In this document: piece after piece, positions 1-5,589 of the stretch
Position numbering within the stretch: the first letter of the stretch is position 1
Layout of the letters: each line of letters starts with the position of its first letter
Assembly (NCBI GenBank): GCA_002429965.1
Contig: DJBG01000121.1
Coordinates: 4,208 to 9,796 of the forward strand
Length of the DNA stretch: 5,589 nucleotides
Origin: Hungatella sp. UBA5982
GTDB taxonomy: Bacteria > Bacillota > Clostridia > Lachnospirales > Lachnospiraceae
Direction of reading: 5' to 3'
Made by a program: the position numbers and the translations under genes
Notes under the pieces: generated by a model
Databases searched by the model: none
What the model saw: only the letters and a program-made list of their open reading frames with translations
Told to the model about the DNA's origin: nothing

Positions 1-1040
1 TCTTTATTCTTAGCCATTGCCGGCACTGCCACAGAGTCAGTCTCATAGCGGCTGGTTCCTCTCAGCTCCGGATTTGCCTGTGTACCGGGAATCAAGGTAA
101 TGCCGTAATCAACGGTGGAATTAAAGTTCTTCATCATGGTCGGCAGCCAGGAACCGTCAAGACGGAACAGCTGCTTGCCCTGGAAGAACATATCCTGTTC
201 TGTATAACGGTTTGTATTTGCCGTACCGATAAACCCATCCAGAGCTTTTCCGCCAAACTGGTTTCTGAATTTTACGTTCATATTAAGACTGTCTAAAATG
301 CCTGCGTTATCCGGGGTAACATTAGAATCCTCATCCCACCATCTTCCGCCAAATCCGTAGATCAGCTCCTGTCTGGCAGAAGCATATGGGAATAAGGGAT
401 ATCCAAGCACCTCAATATTTCCGCTTCCATCTACCTTCGTAGCCTTTACTGCCATCTCATACATCTCTTCCATAGTTTTTGGCGGCTCGGTGTAACCGGC
501 TTCCTTCAGCAGTTCCTTGTTGTAATACATCTGGATGGTGTATGCATCAAGTGGAAGGGCATAAATGACTCTGTCAATAGTATTTGCATTCATGGACTGC
601 TCTGAATAAATGGAGGAATCAAAGGAGTCCTTGTCTGCATATGGCTGCAGGCTTTCCAGCAAACCATTCTTCTGATACTGGACCACGGTCTGGTTGCTTA
701 TTTTGATTACATCAGGTGATTCGTTGCTGCTCATGGCTACGATTACTTTCTGGGCATCCGTAACGCTTAACCCTTCCACCTTATAATTGCTTTGGGAAGC
801 ATTGTACTCACTGATCGCCTTTTCATAGACAGCCGCTTCATCACCTGTGTTGTTGTACCAGAAAGTGATCACCTGTGCTTCCTTGTTTTCTGCCGGAGCA
901 GATGATTCCCCAACCGTTGTCTCTACGCCGGCTGCTGTTGTCTGTGCTGTGGTAGCCTGTGTTGAAGAACCGCTGCCGCAGCCTGTGACCGCCAATGCAG
1001 CCATACCTGCAGCCATGATAATACGAATTGCTCTTTTCAT
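1..1040 (-). CDS. ABC transporter family 1 solute-binding lipoprotein, C-terminus cut off by window edge
   Basis: This gene encodes the extracellular, membrane-anchored receptor of an ABC importer, most likely for a sugar or oligosaccharide. I see 346 complete codons with no stop. The N-terminus is a lipoprotein signal peptide: a basic start (MKR), a short hydrophobic stretch, and the lipobox V-T-G-C with the lipidated Cys at residue 21. A Ser/Thr/Ala/Gly-rich tether follows to about residue 55, and the mature domain begins at VITFWYN. Family 1 hallmarks are the SPDVIKIS stretch (about 108-115), then ALPLDAYTIQMYYNKELL (161-178) followed by AGYTEPPKTMEEM, and a late GKQLFRLDGSWLP segment (288-300). 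Family members usually have 420-450 residues, so roughly 80-100 are missing. The ATG at 1040 has an ideal ribosome binding site. The permease genes are not in the window but would normally follow on the same strand. The divergent YheO-type regulator is the obvious candidate controller. The substrate cannot be read from the sequence. Confidence 0.93.
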   Translation of the reverse strand, partial: MKRAIRIIMAAGMAALAVTGCGSGSSTQATTAQTTAAGVETTVGESSAPAENKEAQVITFWYNNTGDEAAVYEKAISEYNASQSNYKVEGLSVTDAQKVIVAMSSNESPDVIKISNQTVVQYQKNGLLESLQPYADKDSFDSSIYSEQSMNANTIDRVIYALPLDAYTIQMYYNKELLKEAGYTEPPKTMEEMYEMAVKATKVDGSGNIEVLGYPLFPYASARQELIYGFGGRWWDEDSNVTPDNAGILDSLNMNVKFRNQFGGKALDGFIGTANTNRYTEQDMFFQGKQLFRLDGSWLPTMMKNFNSTVDYGITLIPGTQANPELRGTSRYETDSVAVPAMAKNK

Positions 1041-1045
1041 AAAAT

Positions 1046-1053
1046 ACCTCCTT
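1046..1053 (-). promoter_or_regulatory. Ribosome binding site of the solute-binding protein gene
   Basis: On the minus strand the sequence is AAGGAGGT, a full match to the anti-Shine-Dalgarno core. It lies five bases before the ATG at 1040, and it decides that start codon. Confidence 0.9.
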
Positions 1054-1064
1054 TTAAAATATAG

Positions 1065-1079
1065 TTTGAACTTTTTGTT
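1065..1079 (-). promoter_or_regulatory. Putative operator box A in the transporter leader
   Basis: The minus strand reads AACAAAAAGTTCAAA, matching box B (AACAAAATGTTGAAA) at 13 of 15 positions. It lies about 30 bases downstream of the predicted transcription start of the solute-binding protein gene. Its start is 22 bases from that of box B, about two helical turns, so both would face the same side of the DNA. The role as a regulator site is inferred from repetition and placement. Confidence 0.5.
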
Positions 1080-1086
1080 GATTACA

Positions 1087-1101
1087 TTTCAACATTTTGT
1101 T
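1087..1101 (-). promoter_or_regulatory. Putative operator box B just downstream of the transporter start site
   Basis: The minus strand reads AACAAAATGTTGAAA. It lies roughly 8-22 bases after the predicted transcription start of the solute-binding protein gene, a position where a bound protein would block early transcription. It is the best representative of the repeated motif. Assignment to the divergent YheO-type regulator is inference. Confidence 0.55.
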
Positions 1102-1115
1102 TAACTCATAATCAA

Positions 1116-1144
1116 TATATACTATACTTCTTATATTTTGTCAA
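1116..1144 (-). promoter_or_regulatory. Sigma-A-type promoter of the solute-binding protein gene
   Basis: Read on the minus strand, a perfect -35 box TTGACA (1144-1139) is separated by exactly 17 bases from TATATA (1121-1116). Transcription would begin near 1109, giving a leader of about 70 bases that ends in the AGGAGG ribosome binding site. The -35 box is embedded in an ACAAAAT box (1141-1135), the core of the repeat found four more times in this intergenic region, so a bound regulator would compete with RNA polymerase here. An equally good reading uses TATATT with an 18-base spacer. Confidence 0.75.
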
Positions 1145-1203
1145 CAATAATAATCCTGTTTATTTAATTTTTTTGTTCGTTTTTTATAATATTTCTTTTT
1201 CAC

Positions 1204-1221
1204 TTCAACAAAATCAATAAA
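1204..1221 (+). promoter_or_regulatory. Putative operator box D upstream of the regulator promoter
   Basis: The plus strand reads AACAAAATCAATAAA from 1207, preceded by TTC. The 11 bases TTCAACAAAAT (1204-1214) are the exact reverse complement of 1275-1285 in box C. It lies about 15 bases upstream of the predicted -35 of the regulator gene and is the only plus-oriented copy. A regulator site is inferred, possibly pairing with box C across the promoter. Confidence 0.5.
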
Positions 1222-1235
1222 AGCTTTATTATTAC

Positions 1236-1264
1236 TGGACTTTATCTCTCATTTCATTTATAAT
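1236..1264 (+). promoter_or_regulatory. Sigma-A-type promoter of the YheO-type regulator gene
   Basis: A perfect -10 box TATAAT (1259-1264) is preceded, after 17 bases, by TGGACT (1236-1241), a four-of-six match to TTGACA. The predicted start of transcription near 1271 falls inside box C, giving a short leader of about 30 bases. The weak -35 suits a modestly expressed regulator. Boxes D and C bracket the promoter, which suggests autoregulation. Confidence 0.6.
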
Positions 1265-1267
1265 TTA

Positions 1268-1285
1268 TTTAGACATTTTGTTGAA
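1268..1285 (-). promoter_or_regulatory. Putative operator box C over the regulator transcription start
   Basis: The minus strand reads AACAAAATGTCTAAA (1282-1268), matching box B at 13 of 15 positions. The 11 bases 1275-1285 are a perfect inverted copy of 1204-1214. The box covers the predicted +1 of the regulator transcript and abuts the AAAGGA ribosome binding site (1284-1289). A protein bound here would be expected to repress, which fits negative autoregulation. Confidence 0.55.
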
Positions 1286-1300
1286 AGGATAAATATTACT

Positions 1301-1939
1301 ATGGGATATGTTTCTGATAACTTAAACCTGTTGTCTGATATTGCAAAATGCATTGCGATGCAATTCGGAGAAAACTGTGAAGTGGTTTTACATGATCTGA
1401 CCCTGCCATATGACCAGACAATCGTCGCGATCTGGAACGGGCATGTGACCGGAAGAAAAGTCGGAGATGGAGGCACCAACGCCGGATTAGAGATTTTAAA
1501 GGGTTCCACATCACCGGATGACCAATACAGTTATATCAACGCCACGCCCACCGGCCGGATTTTACGCTCTTCCAGCAAATATTTCCGTGACGAATATGGA
1601 AAAGTGAACGGAAGCCTGTGCATTAATTTAGATATTACAGATATGATTAAATGCGAAAGCACCTTACGGTCCTTTCCCTGTTCTGGCTCCTCAGCCCTCA
1701 CCCAGACCCCGGAACTGTTTGTGGGCAATGTTGATGAGCTGCTGGAGATCATGATGAAAGAAGCCATTAACATGACCGGAAAACCCGTGGGGAATCTGAC
1801 CAAAGAAGAGAAGGTAGCTGTCGTCCACAACTTAGACGGAAAGGGGTTTTTCCTAATAAAGAAGGCTGCGGAAAAGCTGGCTGACTTTTTGGGATTGTCC
1901 AGATACAGCATCTATAACTATTTAAACGAAAGCCATTAG
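1301..1939 (+). CDS. YheO-type PAS/HTH transcriptional regulator (DauR-like family)
   Basis: This is a cytoplasmic DNA-binding regulator of the COG2964 family, 212 residues, close to the usual family length. The N-terminal YheO-like PAS domain spans about residues 8-118. Its marks are ENCEVVLHDL (24-33), the family signature GRKVGDGGTNAGLEIL (51-66), and a core strand with GSLCINLDITDM (104-115). A less conserved linker follows (119-145). The C-terminal HTH domain (about 147-209) contains KVAVVHNLDGKGFFLIKKAA and a helix-turn-helix with LADFLGLSRYSIYNYLNE (193-210), whose second helix should read DNA. The ATG has AAAGGA upstream with an 11-base spacer, slightly long but with no better start nearby. 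The characterized relative DauR represses D-arginine catabolic genes in Pseudomonas. The ligand of this copy is unknown. Its divergent orientation to the solute-binding protein and the repeated boxes between them suggest it controls both genes. Confidence 0.9.
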   Translation: MGYVSDNLNLLSDIAKCIAMQFGENCEVVLHDLTLPYDQTIVAIWNGHVTGRKVGDGGTNAGLEILKGSTSPDDQYSYINATPTGRILRSSSKYFRDEYGKVNGSLCINLDITDMIKCESTLRSFPCSGSSALTQTPELFVGNVDELLEIMMKEAINMTGKPVGNLTKEEKVAVVHNLDGKGFFLIKKAAEKLADFLGLSRYSIYNYLNESH

Positions 1940-1962
1940 ATCGCCATGATCGGTGAAAGAGT

Positions 1963-2012
1963 AAAGAGGGATCCAAAAAGTCGTAGAATGACTTTCGGGA
2001 TCCCTCTTTTTT
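1963..2012 (+). terminator. Strong rho-independent terminator between convergent genes
   Basis: A perfect 12-base-pair stem (AAAGAGGGATCC at 1963-1974 with GGATCCCTCTTT at 1998-2009) is followed by T-rich sequence (2007-2012). Inside the loop a second 6-base-pair stem forms (AAAGTC at 1977-1982 with GACTTT at 1990-1995), separated by a 2x2 internal loop and closed by a 7-base loop. It lies 23 bases after the stop of the YheO-type regulator. On the minus strand the hairpin is preceded by an A-tract and followed by a broken T-run, so it could also end jetC transcripts, though less efficiently. Confidence 0.85.
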
Positions 2013-2063
2013 ATATGAAACAATTACAATTCTAAAATCTCTGCAGCCGCGGCCCTGCTATTT

Positions 2064-5000
2064 TCAGGAATCCTGCAAATCAAGGTTGTCGCCAAGTTCC
2101 TCCTCGTCGATCTCCCCTTCATCAAGCTCCCGCATCAGCTCCGGAAAGCTTTCCCGCTCGAATTCCTGAATGGATATGGACTTCTTATTAGGATTGGCGA
2201 ATACAAAGGTCTTGTCCACATTCTCCACATAATTCTGAATCTTATCATTGGTTGCACTGATAATGGCCTGGAAGCCCAGTCCCCGGATCAGCTCAATGCA
2301 GCTTGCCACCTTCTCCGCATCCATCTTGGAAAACGCCTCATCAAGCACCACTAAGCGGAGGGTGGGATTTCTTTGTATCTTTGGAGACATGCTGATCCGG
2401 TAAGCCTGGGCAAAGCTTGCCAATAAAGCTACGTAAAGAGGATTCTGCCCCTCTCCTCCGGAATTCTTTTTGATCATCTTGCTTAAACGGATCTTAATGA
2501 CCTCATCCTCGTTCTGAATGATCTGCTGCATATCAAAGGATAGGTACGTCCGGTAATCCGCATACTTATCCATGTTCCGCTTGGCCTCTTCCATCTCCTC
2601 CGGTGTGGCGTTTTCCGGCGGGATGAAGATGTTTATTAAGTCATTGATGATTTCCCCGTACTGGTTCTCATGTTCCATGGTGAATAAGTTCATCTGGTCA
2701 TCCAGGGAATCCGTAAGATAAGCGGGATTTACCTCCAGGGAATTGTCCATGAACATGTCATAATATCTCCCATCAGGCCCTTTATTCCTTCCAATGACAA
2801 ACTGATACTTATCCTTGCCGAAATCCAGCCTGCTGATGATCTTGTTCAGCTCATCTTTTCGTAAAAGTGCATCCCTTATGGCGCTTCGGATCTTGAACAT
2901 AAAGTCATCCTTAAAATGAAGGACTGCAGACTTTGCCTGCTCAGCGGCCATGGTTTTATATTCCTCCAGATTTCCGCACTCCATGGTCTCAAGAAGACGG
3001 TCATATTCCCCATTATCCTTTGCAGTCAGGGAAAAATTCCGATTTGGATATTTTCTGGCATACTCACCCCTGGAGCCTACAAGGGCCTGGAATGCCTGAT
3101 CACGGGCTTCTTCCGACTTCTTAAATTCTCCGAAAAATTCATTTTTAAGGCGGTCATACCGGCAATTTTCCCTGCTTTCCAAAATTTCTTTTACCTTAAC
3201 TTCCAGCTCCTCATCCGGTTCAAATTCCCGTTCCTTTGAAACCAGCTCTTCCTGCAGCTGCAGGGATTCTCTGCGGAACCGTTCGATCTCGCTGTTGATG
3301 CCAAAAATCAGTTCGGCCACTGCACTCTGCTCTGCCCTTTTTCTATCACAGAGCTGTAAGATGGCTTCCCTTTCCTTCACCCATTCTTCTACATCCTGGG
3401 CCTTCAGCTTTTCAAACTTCTGTTCCAGCCGCCTGATTTCTTTTTCCTTTTCTTTAAAGGCCTCCATATCCTGCTGCCATTCCAGGTAAACGCACGTGTC
3501 TTCTCCTAAGCTCTCCATGGATAAGATACGCTTGCATTCCTTTAAAACCTGTTCCTGAGGCTTTTTTTCCTCTTCCATGGAAACCAGATTCTTTTCCAGA
3601 AGCCGGATCCTTCTCCTGACGCTGTCCTTGCCGATATATGCAAATTTGGTATAATTATCTGGATTCATATGCTGCAGGCGGAACGTATGGTATAGCATGC
3701 AGTCAGGGGTCACTCCAATGCGGCTGCGGCGCAGCTCTTCCAAGTTCCTGCACTTGACGACCTTTCCCAAAAGCAGGTCAATGTACGGCTGTAAATAAGC
3801 CTCTCTCACCGTAACCTCTTCGGCAAGACCATCTTTCACTACTTCATAGGAATTCTGCCCTGCCTTTTCCGTATCCAGAACTGCCACATTAAAATATTCA
3901 GTCCTGTCCAGTTCCCCGTAAGCCGCCATGGCTGCTTCTGCATAGGCCGGAGCCACTACCAGGGACAGCTTATTATTACCCAGATAGCCTTCCACCGCAT
4001 TTCTCCAGGTCTCATCCCTGATATCCAGAAGGTCTGCAAGCACATGGACCTCCACCGCCTTGCCGGTTTCCTCCAAAAGCCGCTGCTGGATCAGGGACCG
4101 GGCACGTTCTAAATATTTTGGATATGCCTTATTTCCGGCTTTTAGCTGGGCCAGTTCTTCACTTGTCTGGCGCTCTTTTTTCCGGATATCCCGGAGAATT
4201 CCTTCTGCCTCTTTTTGAGCTTCTTCTGTTTCCTTTCTCATCTCAGCAATGGATTTTTTCAGGCGGTTTAACTTTTCCTCATCAATGGTATTATTTTCAA
4301 ATTCTTCTATATCCCATATGGTCTGGTTGGAGGTTGCCTCTTCGTCGATCCATTCCTTCAGCCGCTCCCCTGTCTGAGACCATTTGGTAACGCTCTTATT
4401 TAAATGGTTTGATAATTCCTTCGCAGTGTCCAGCTGATTCTTAAGATCCTCATAGCCGGTGGAAGAAATCCGCCCAAGGAGCTCATTTCCCTGTCTGGTC
4501 AGATCTTCCGTCTGTTCTTCTAATGCTGTCCGCTGGCTTTCCTGACGGTCTAAATCCTCTCTGGCAAGCCTGGACTTATCTGTTAATGCCTGGATCCTTG
4601 CCTGATAATCCAGAATTTCCATCCTGCGGAAGAAATATGTATTTTGTCTTATCTCCGCTTCTTTTTCACAAACTGCTGAGAATTTTTCCCTCATTCCATT
4701 TAAATAACTGATCTCAATAACCGTGTCTTCAATTTTCTTCCGCATCCGCCCGTACTGCATGACGCTTTCCTGCATGTCCTCAATGTGGATGTCCTGCTCC
4801 ATGCAGATGTATTCCTTTACAAAATCCTCCAGCTTGATATTCATGCGGAAAGGAATGGCACGTTTGAATAAAAGGGGGAATTTCTCCGAATCAAGACCGC
4901 CTAAGTATACATCATACAGCTGCCTGCGGAACCGCTCGTTATGGGAGGTTGCAAAATAATCTTCTTTTGCGTAAATGGTCTGCAAATAAGCAGATACTTC

Positions 5001-5471
5001 CTGAGTGGTCATGGTCCTGGAACCGGTACGGTAGCCATTTTCCCAAAGAGGGCCTTTGTGCCAGAAGAATTTTCTGGATATTTCATTGGTTGCCGTCTCC
5101 ACATCAAAGACAATCCCAACGCATTGACATTCTCCTGTATCCGTCCGTTTTAGTTCCAGCACAATGGTGGTGGAGAAATTCTGGTTCCGCAAATAGGCAA
5201 ATTCATTGTTCTCACCGATATTCACCATACCGCGCAAATATTCGATCAGGCTCCGGTCGGAATCATCAGCCGCTGCCTTATTAAAGAATCCCCGGCCGTC
5301 AGTATTGGCATAAAGGAGAATCTGCATGGCATCAATGACCGTAGACTTTCCGCTGCCGGAATGTCCGGTAAAAAAGTTGATCCCCTGGTTAAAGGATAAG
5401 GTTTTCCGACTGATATAATGCCAGTTATTAAGGAGTATCCGGGACAGGGCTTCAAATTTCTGATTCGTCAT
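2064..5471 (-). CDS. jetC: JetC/MksB-like SMC-family ATPase of a Wadjet or Mks condensin system
   Basis: This is the motor subunit of a MukBEF-like SMC complex. In Wadjet systems JetC extrudes DNA loops with JetA and JetB so that JetD cleaves small circular plasmids; MksBEF relatives organize chromosomes. From the ATG at 5471 it has 1135 residues. The N-terminal head has Walker A GHSGSGKST (36-44, Lys42) and the JetC-like stretch FFNKAAADDSDRSLIEYLRG. Charged coiled coil spans about 260-460, a globular hinge-like middle about 470-615, and returning coiled coil about 615-855. The C-terminal head has the ABC signature SGGEG (1004-1008), Walker B LVVLDEAF with Asp1044 and catalytic Glu1045, the D-loop SKMD, a switch region IISATND, and an acidic tail. 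All catalytic motifs are intact. I prefer the ATG at 5471, since AAGGAG lies nine bases upstream; an ATG at 5477 or a TTG at 5492 would lengthen it by 2 or 7 residues. It overlaps jetB by about 20 bases, so translation is probably coupled. Confidence 0.9.
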   Translation of the reverse strand: MTNQKFEALSRILLNNWHYISRKTLSFNQGINFFTGHSGSGKSTVIDAMQILLYANTDGRGFFNKAAADDSDRSLIEYLRGMVNIGENNEFAYLRNQNFSTTIVLELKRTDTGECQCVGIVFDVETATNEISRKFFWHKGPLWENGYRTGSRTMTTQEVSAYLQTIYAKEDYFATSHNERFRRQLYDVYLGGLDSEKFPLLFKRAIPFRMNIKLEDFVKEYICMEQDIHIEDMQESVMQYGRMRKKIEDTVIEISYLNGMREKFSAVCEKEAEIRQNTYFFRRMEILDYQARIQALTDKSRLAREDLDRQESQRTALEEQTEDLTRQGNELLGRISSTGYEDLKNQLDTAKELSNHLNKSVTKWSQTGERLKEWIDEEATSNQTIWDIEEFENNTIDEEKLNRLKKSIAEMRKETEEAQKEAEGILRDIRKKERQTSEELAQLKAGNKAYPKYLERARSLIQQRLLEETGKAVEVHVLADLLDIRDETWRNAVEGYLGNNKLSLVVAPAYAEAAMAAYGELDRTEYFNVAVLDTEKAGQNSYEVVKDGLAEEVTVREAYLQPYIDLLLGKVVKCRNLEELRRSRIGVTPDCMLYHTFRLQHMNPDNYTKFAYIGKDSVRRRIRLLEKNLVSMEEEKKPQEQVLKECKRILSMESLGEDTCVYLEWQQDMEAFKEKEKEIRRLEQKFEKLKAQDVEEWVKEREAILQLCDRKRAEQSAVAELIFGINSEIERFRRESLQLQEELVSKEREFEPDEELEVKVKEILESRENCRYDRLKNEFFGEFKKSEEARDQAFQALVGSRGEYARKYPNRNFSLTAKDNGEYDRLLETMECGNLEEYKTMAAEQAKSAVLHFKDDFMFKIRSAIRDALLRKDELNKIISRLDFGKDKYQFVIGRNKGPDGRYYDMFMDNSLEVNPAYLTDSLDDQMNLFTMEHENQYGEIINDLINIFIPPENATPEEMEEAKRNMDKYADYRTYLSFDMQQIIQNEDEVIKIRLSKMIKKNSGGEGQNPLYVALLASFAQAYRISMSPKIQRNPTLRLVVLDEAFSKMDAEKVASCIELIRGLGFQAIISATNDKIQNYVENVDKTFVFANPNKKSISIQEFERESFPELMRELDEGEIDEEELGDNLDLQDS

Positions 5472-5589
5472 CGTCATCGTCTCCTTCTCCAAGTGCTTCT
5501 AACAGGGCCCGCACATCATCTCCGAACAACACCACATTGATGCTGGGATAGATGATCATGCGGCTGTCCCCATCCAAGTCCTCCAAAAT
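5452..5589 (-). CDS. jetB: C-terminal end of JetB/MksE-like (DUF4194) subunit
   Basis: Reading in from the right edge on the minus strand there are 45 codons and a TGA at 5454-5452. The peptide contains RMIIYPSINVVLFGDDVRAL followed by a short helix and an acidic tail of five Asp residues. The pattern 'hydrophobic strand - YPSI - strand - DD - helix' is what the C-terminal winged-helix end of DUF4194 proteins looks like. Its position, overlapping the start of a JetC-type ATPase, is the jetB-jetC order of Wadjet and the mksE-mksB order of condensin operons. JetB/MksE binds the kleisin subunit (JetA/MksF), whose gene should lie further to the right. Only the end is visible, so the family call rests mainly on context. 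Confidence 0.75.
   Translation of the reverse strand: MLEDLDGDSRMIIYPSINVVLFGDDVRALLEALGEGDDDDDESEI
5466..5481. repeat. Short hexamer tandem repeat in the jetB/jetC overlap
   Basis: The plus strand carries GTCATC repeated about two and a half times, so the minus strand reads GACGATGACGATGAC. It encodes the poly-Asp tail of JetB in one frame and the alternating Thr-Met starts of JetC in another. It is short and may be a consequence of the acidic tail alone. Confidence 0.6.
5481..5486 (-). promoter_or_regulatory. Ribosome binding site of jetC inside the jetB coding region
   Basis: The minus strand reads AAGGAG within a purine run GGAGAAGGAG (5490-5481). It is nine bases from the ATG at 5471 but only three from the ATG at 5477, so it favours the former. 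The upstream GGAG (5490-5487) is nine bases from the ATG at 5477, so both starts could be used. Confidence 0.65.

Noticed and set aside
847..1104. Plus-strand open frame of 85 codons opposite the start of the solute-binding protein gene
   Set aside because: It is antisense to the signal peptide and tether of a well-supported lipoprotein gene, has no ribosome binding site, and its Ala/Val-rich product mirrors the Ser/Thr/Ala-rich tether read backwards.
1185..1190. A second perfect TATAAT on the plus strand as an alternative regulator promoter
   Set aside because: No usable -35 box lies 16-18 bases upstream (ATTTAA or TTTAAT only) and the surroundings are long T-runs. The promoter ending at 1264 has the better -35 and a better distance to the gene.
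1258..1976. Several minus-strand open frames opposite the regulator gene
   Set aside because: All lie in antisense frames of the YheO-type gene, whose family motifs are intact. They have no recognizable domains or convincing ribosome binding sites.
2042..2061. GC-rich palindromic patch just after the jetC stop, considered as a dedicated jetC terminator
   Set aside because: CTGCAG and CCGCGG are short self-palindromes, but only about four base pairs of a GCAG/CTGC stem form, with no U-run. The large hairpin at 1963-2009 is the better candidate.
2916..5284. Several plus-strand open frames opposite jetC
   Set aside because: They are antisense shadows of a coding region that carries intact Walker and signature motifs over its whole length.
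5471..5492. TTG at 5492 as the start of jetC
   Set aside because: It would be a rare start with no ribosome binding site at a suitable distance, while AAGGAG sits nine bases before the ATG at 5471. The extra residues (M-E-K-E-T-M-T) come from the ribosome binding site itself.

Overview
The window looks like chromosomal DNA of a low-to-moderate GC Bacillota, probably class Clostridia and plausibly Lachnospiraceae. This is inferred from strong AGGAGG-type ribosome binding sites, a very AT-rich intergenic region with TTGACA/TATAAT-like promoters, a lipoprotein solute-binding protein, and a YheO-family PAS/HTH regulator. No rRNA, tRNA, CRISPR array or insertion sequence is visible.

Layout: (1) 1-1040, minus strand: most of a family 1 solute-binding lipoprotein of an ABC importer, with its C-terminus cut by the window edge. 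(2) 1041-1300: a divergent AT-rich control region holding one promoter for each direction and a set of repeated AACAAAATGT-like boxes. (3) 1301-1939, plus strand: a complete 212-residue YheO-type transcriptional regulator. (4) 1940-2063: a convergent intergenic gap with a strong hairpin terminator. (5) 2064-5471, minus strand: a complete SMC-like ATPase of the JetC/MksB type. (6) 5452-5589, minus strand: the C-terminal end of a JetB/MksE-like (DUF4194) kleisin-associated subunit, overlapping jetC by about 20 bases.

Two functional modules meet here. The left module is a regulator and the transporter gene it probably controls, arranged divergently. The repeated boxes lie over the -35 of the transporter promoter, in its leader, and over the start of the regulator transcript, so autoregulation and control of the transporter are both plausible. 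The right module is the end of a Wadjet or MksBEF-like condensin operon. In canonical Wadjet operons (jetABCD) the nuclease gene jetD follows jetC. Here jetC is followed by a terminator and a convergent, unrelated gene. JetD is therefore either encoded elsewhere (for example upstream, outside the window) or absent, and the sequence cannot tell which.
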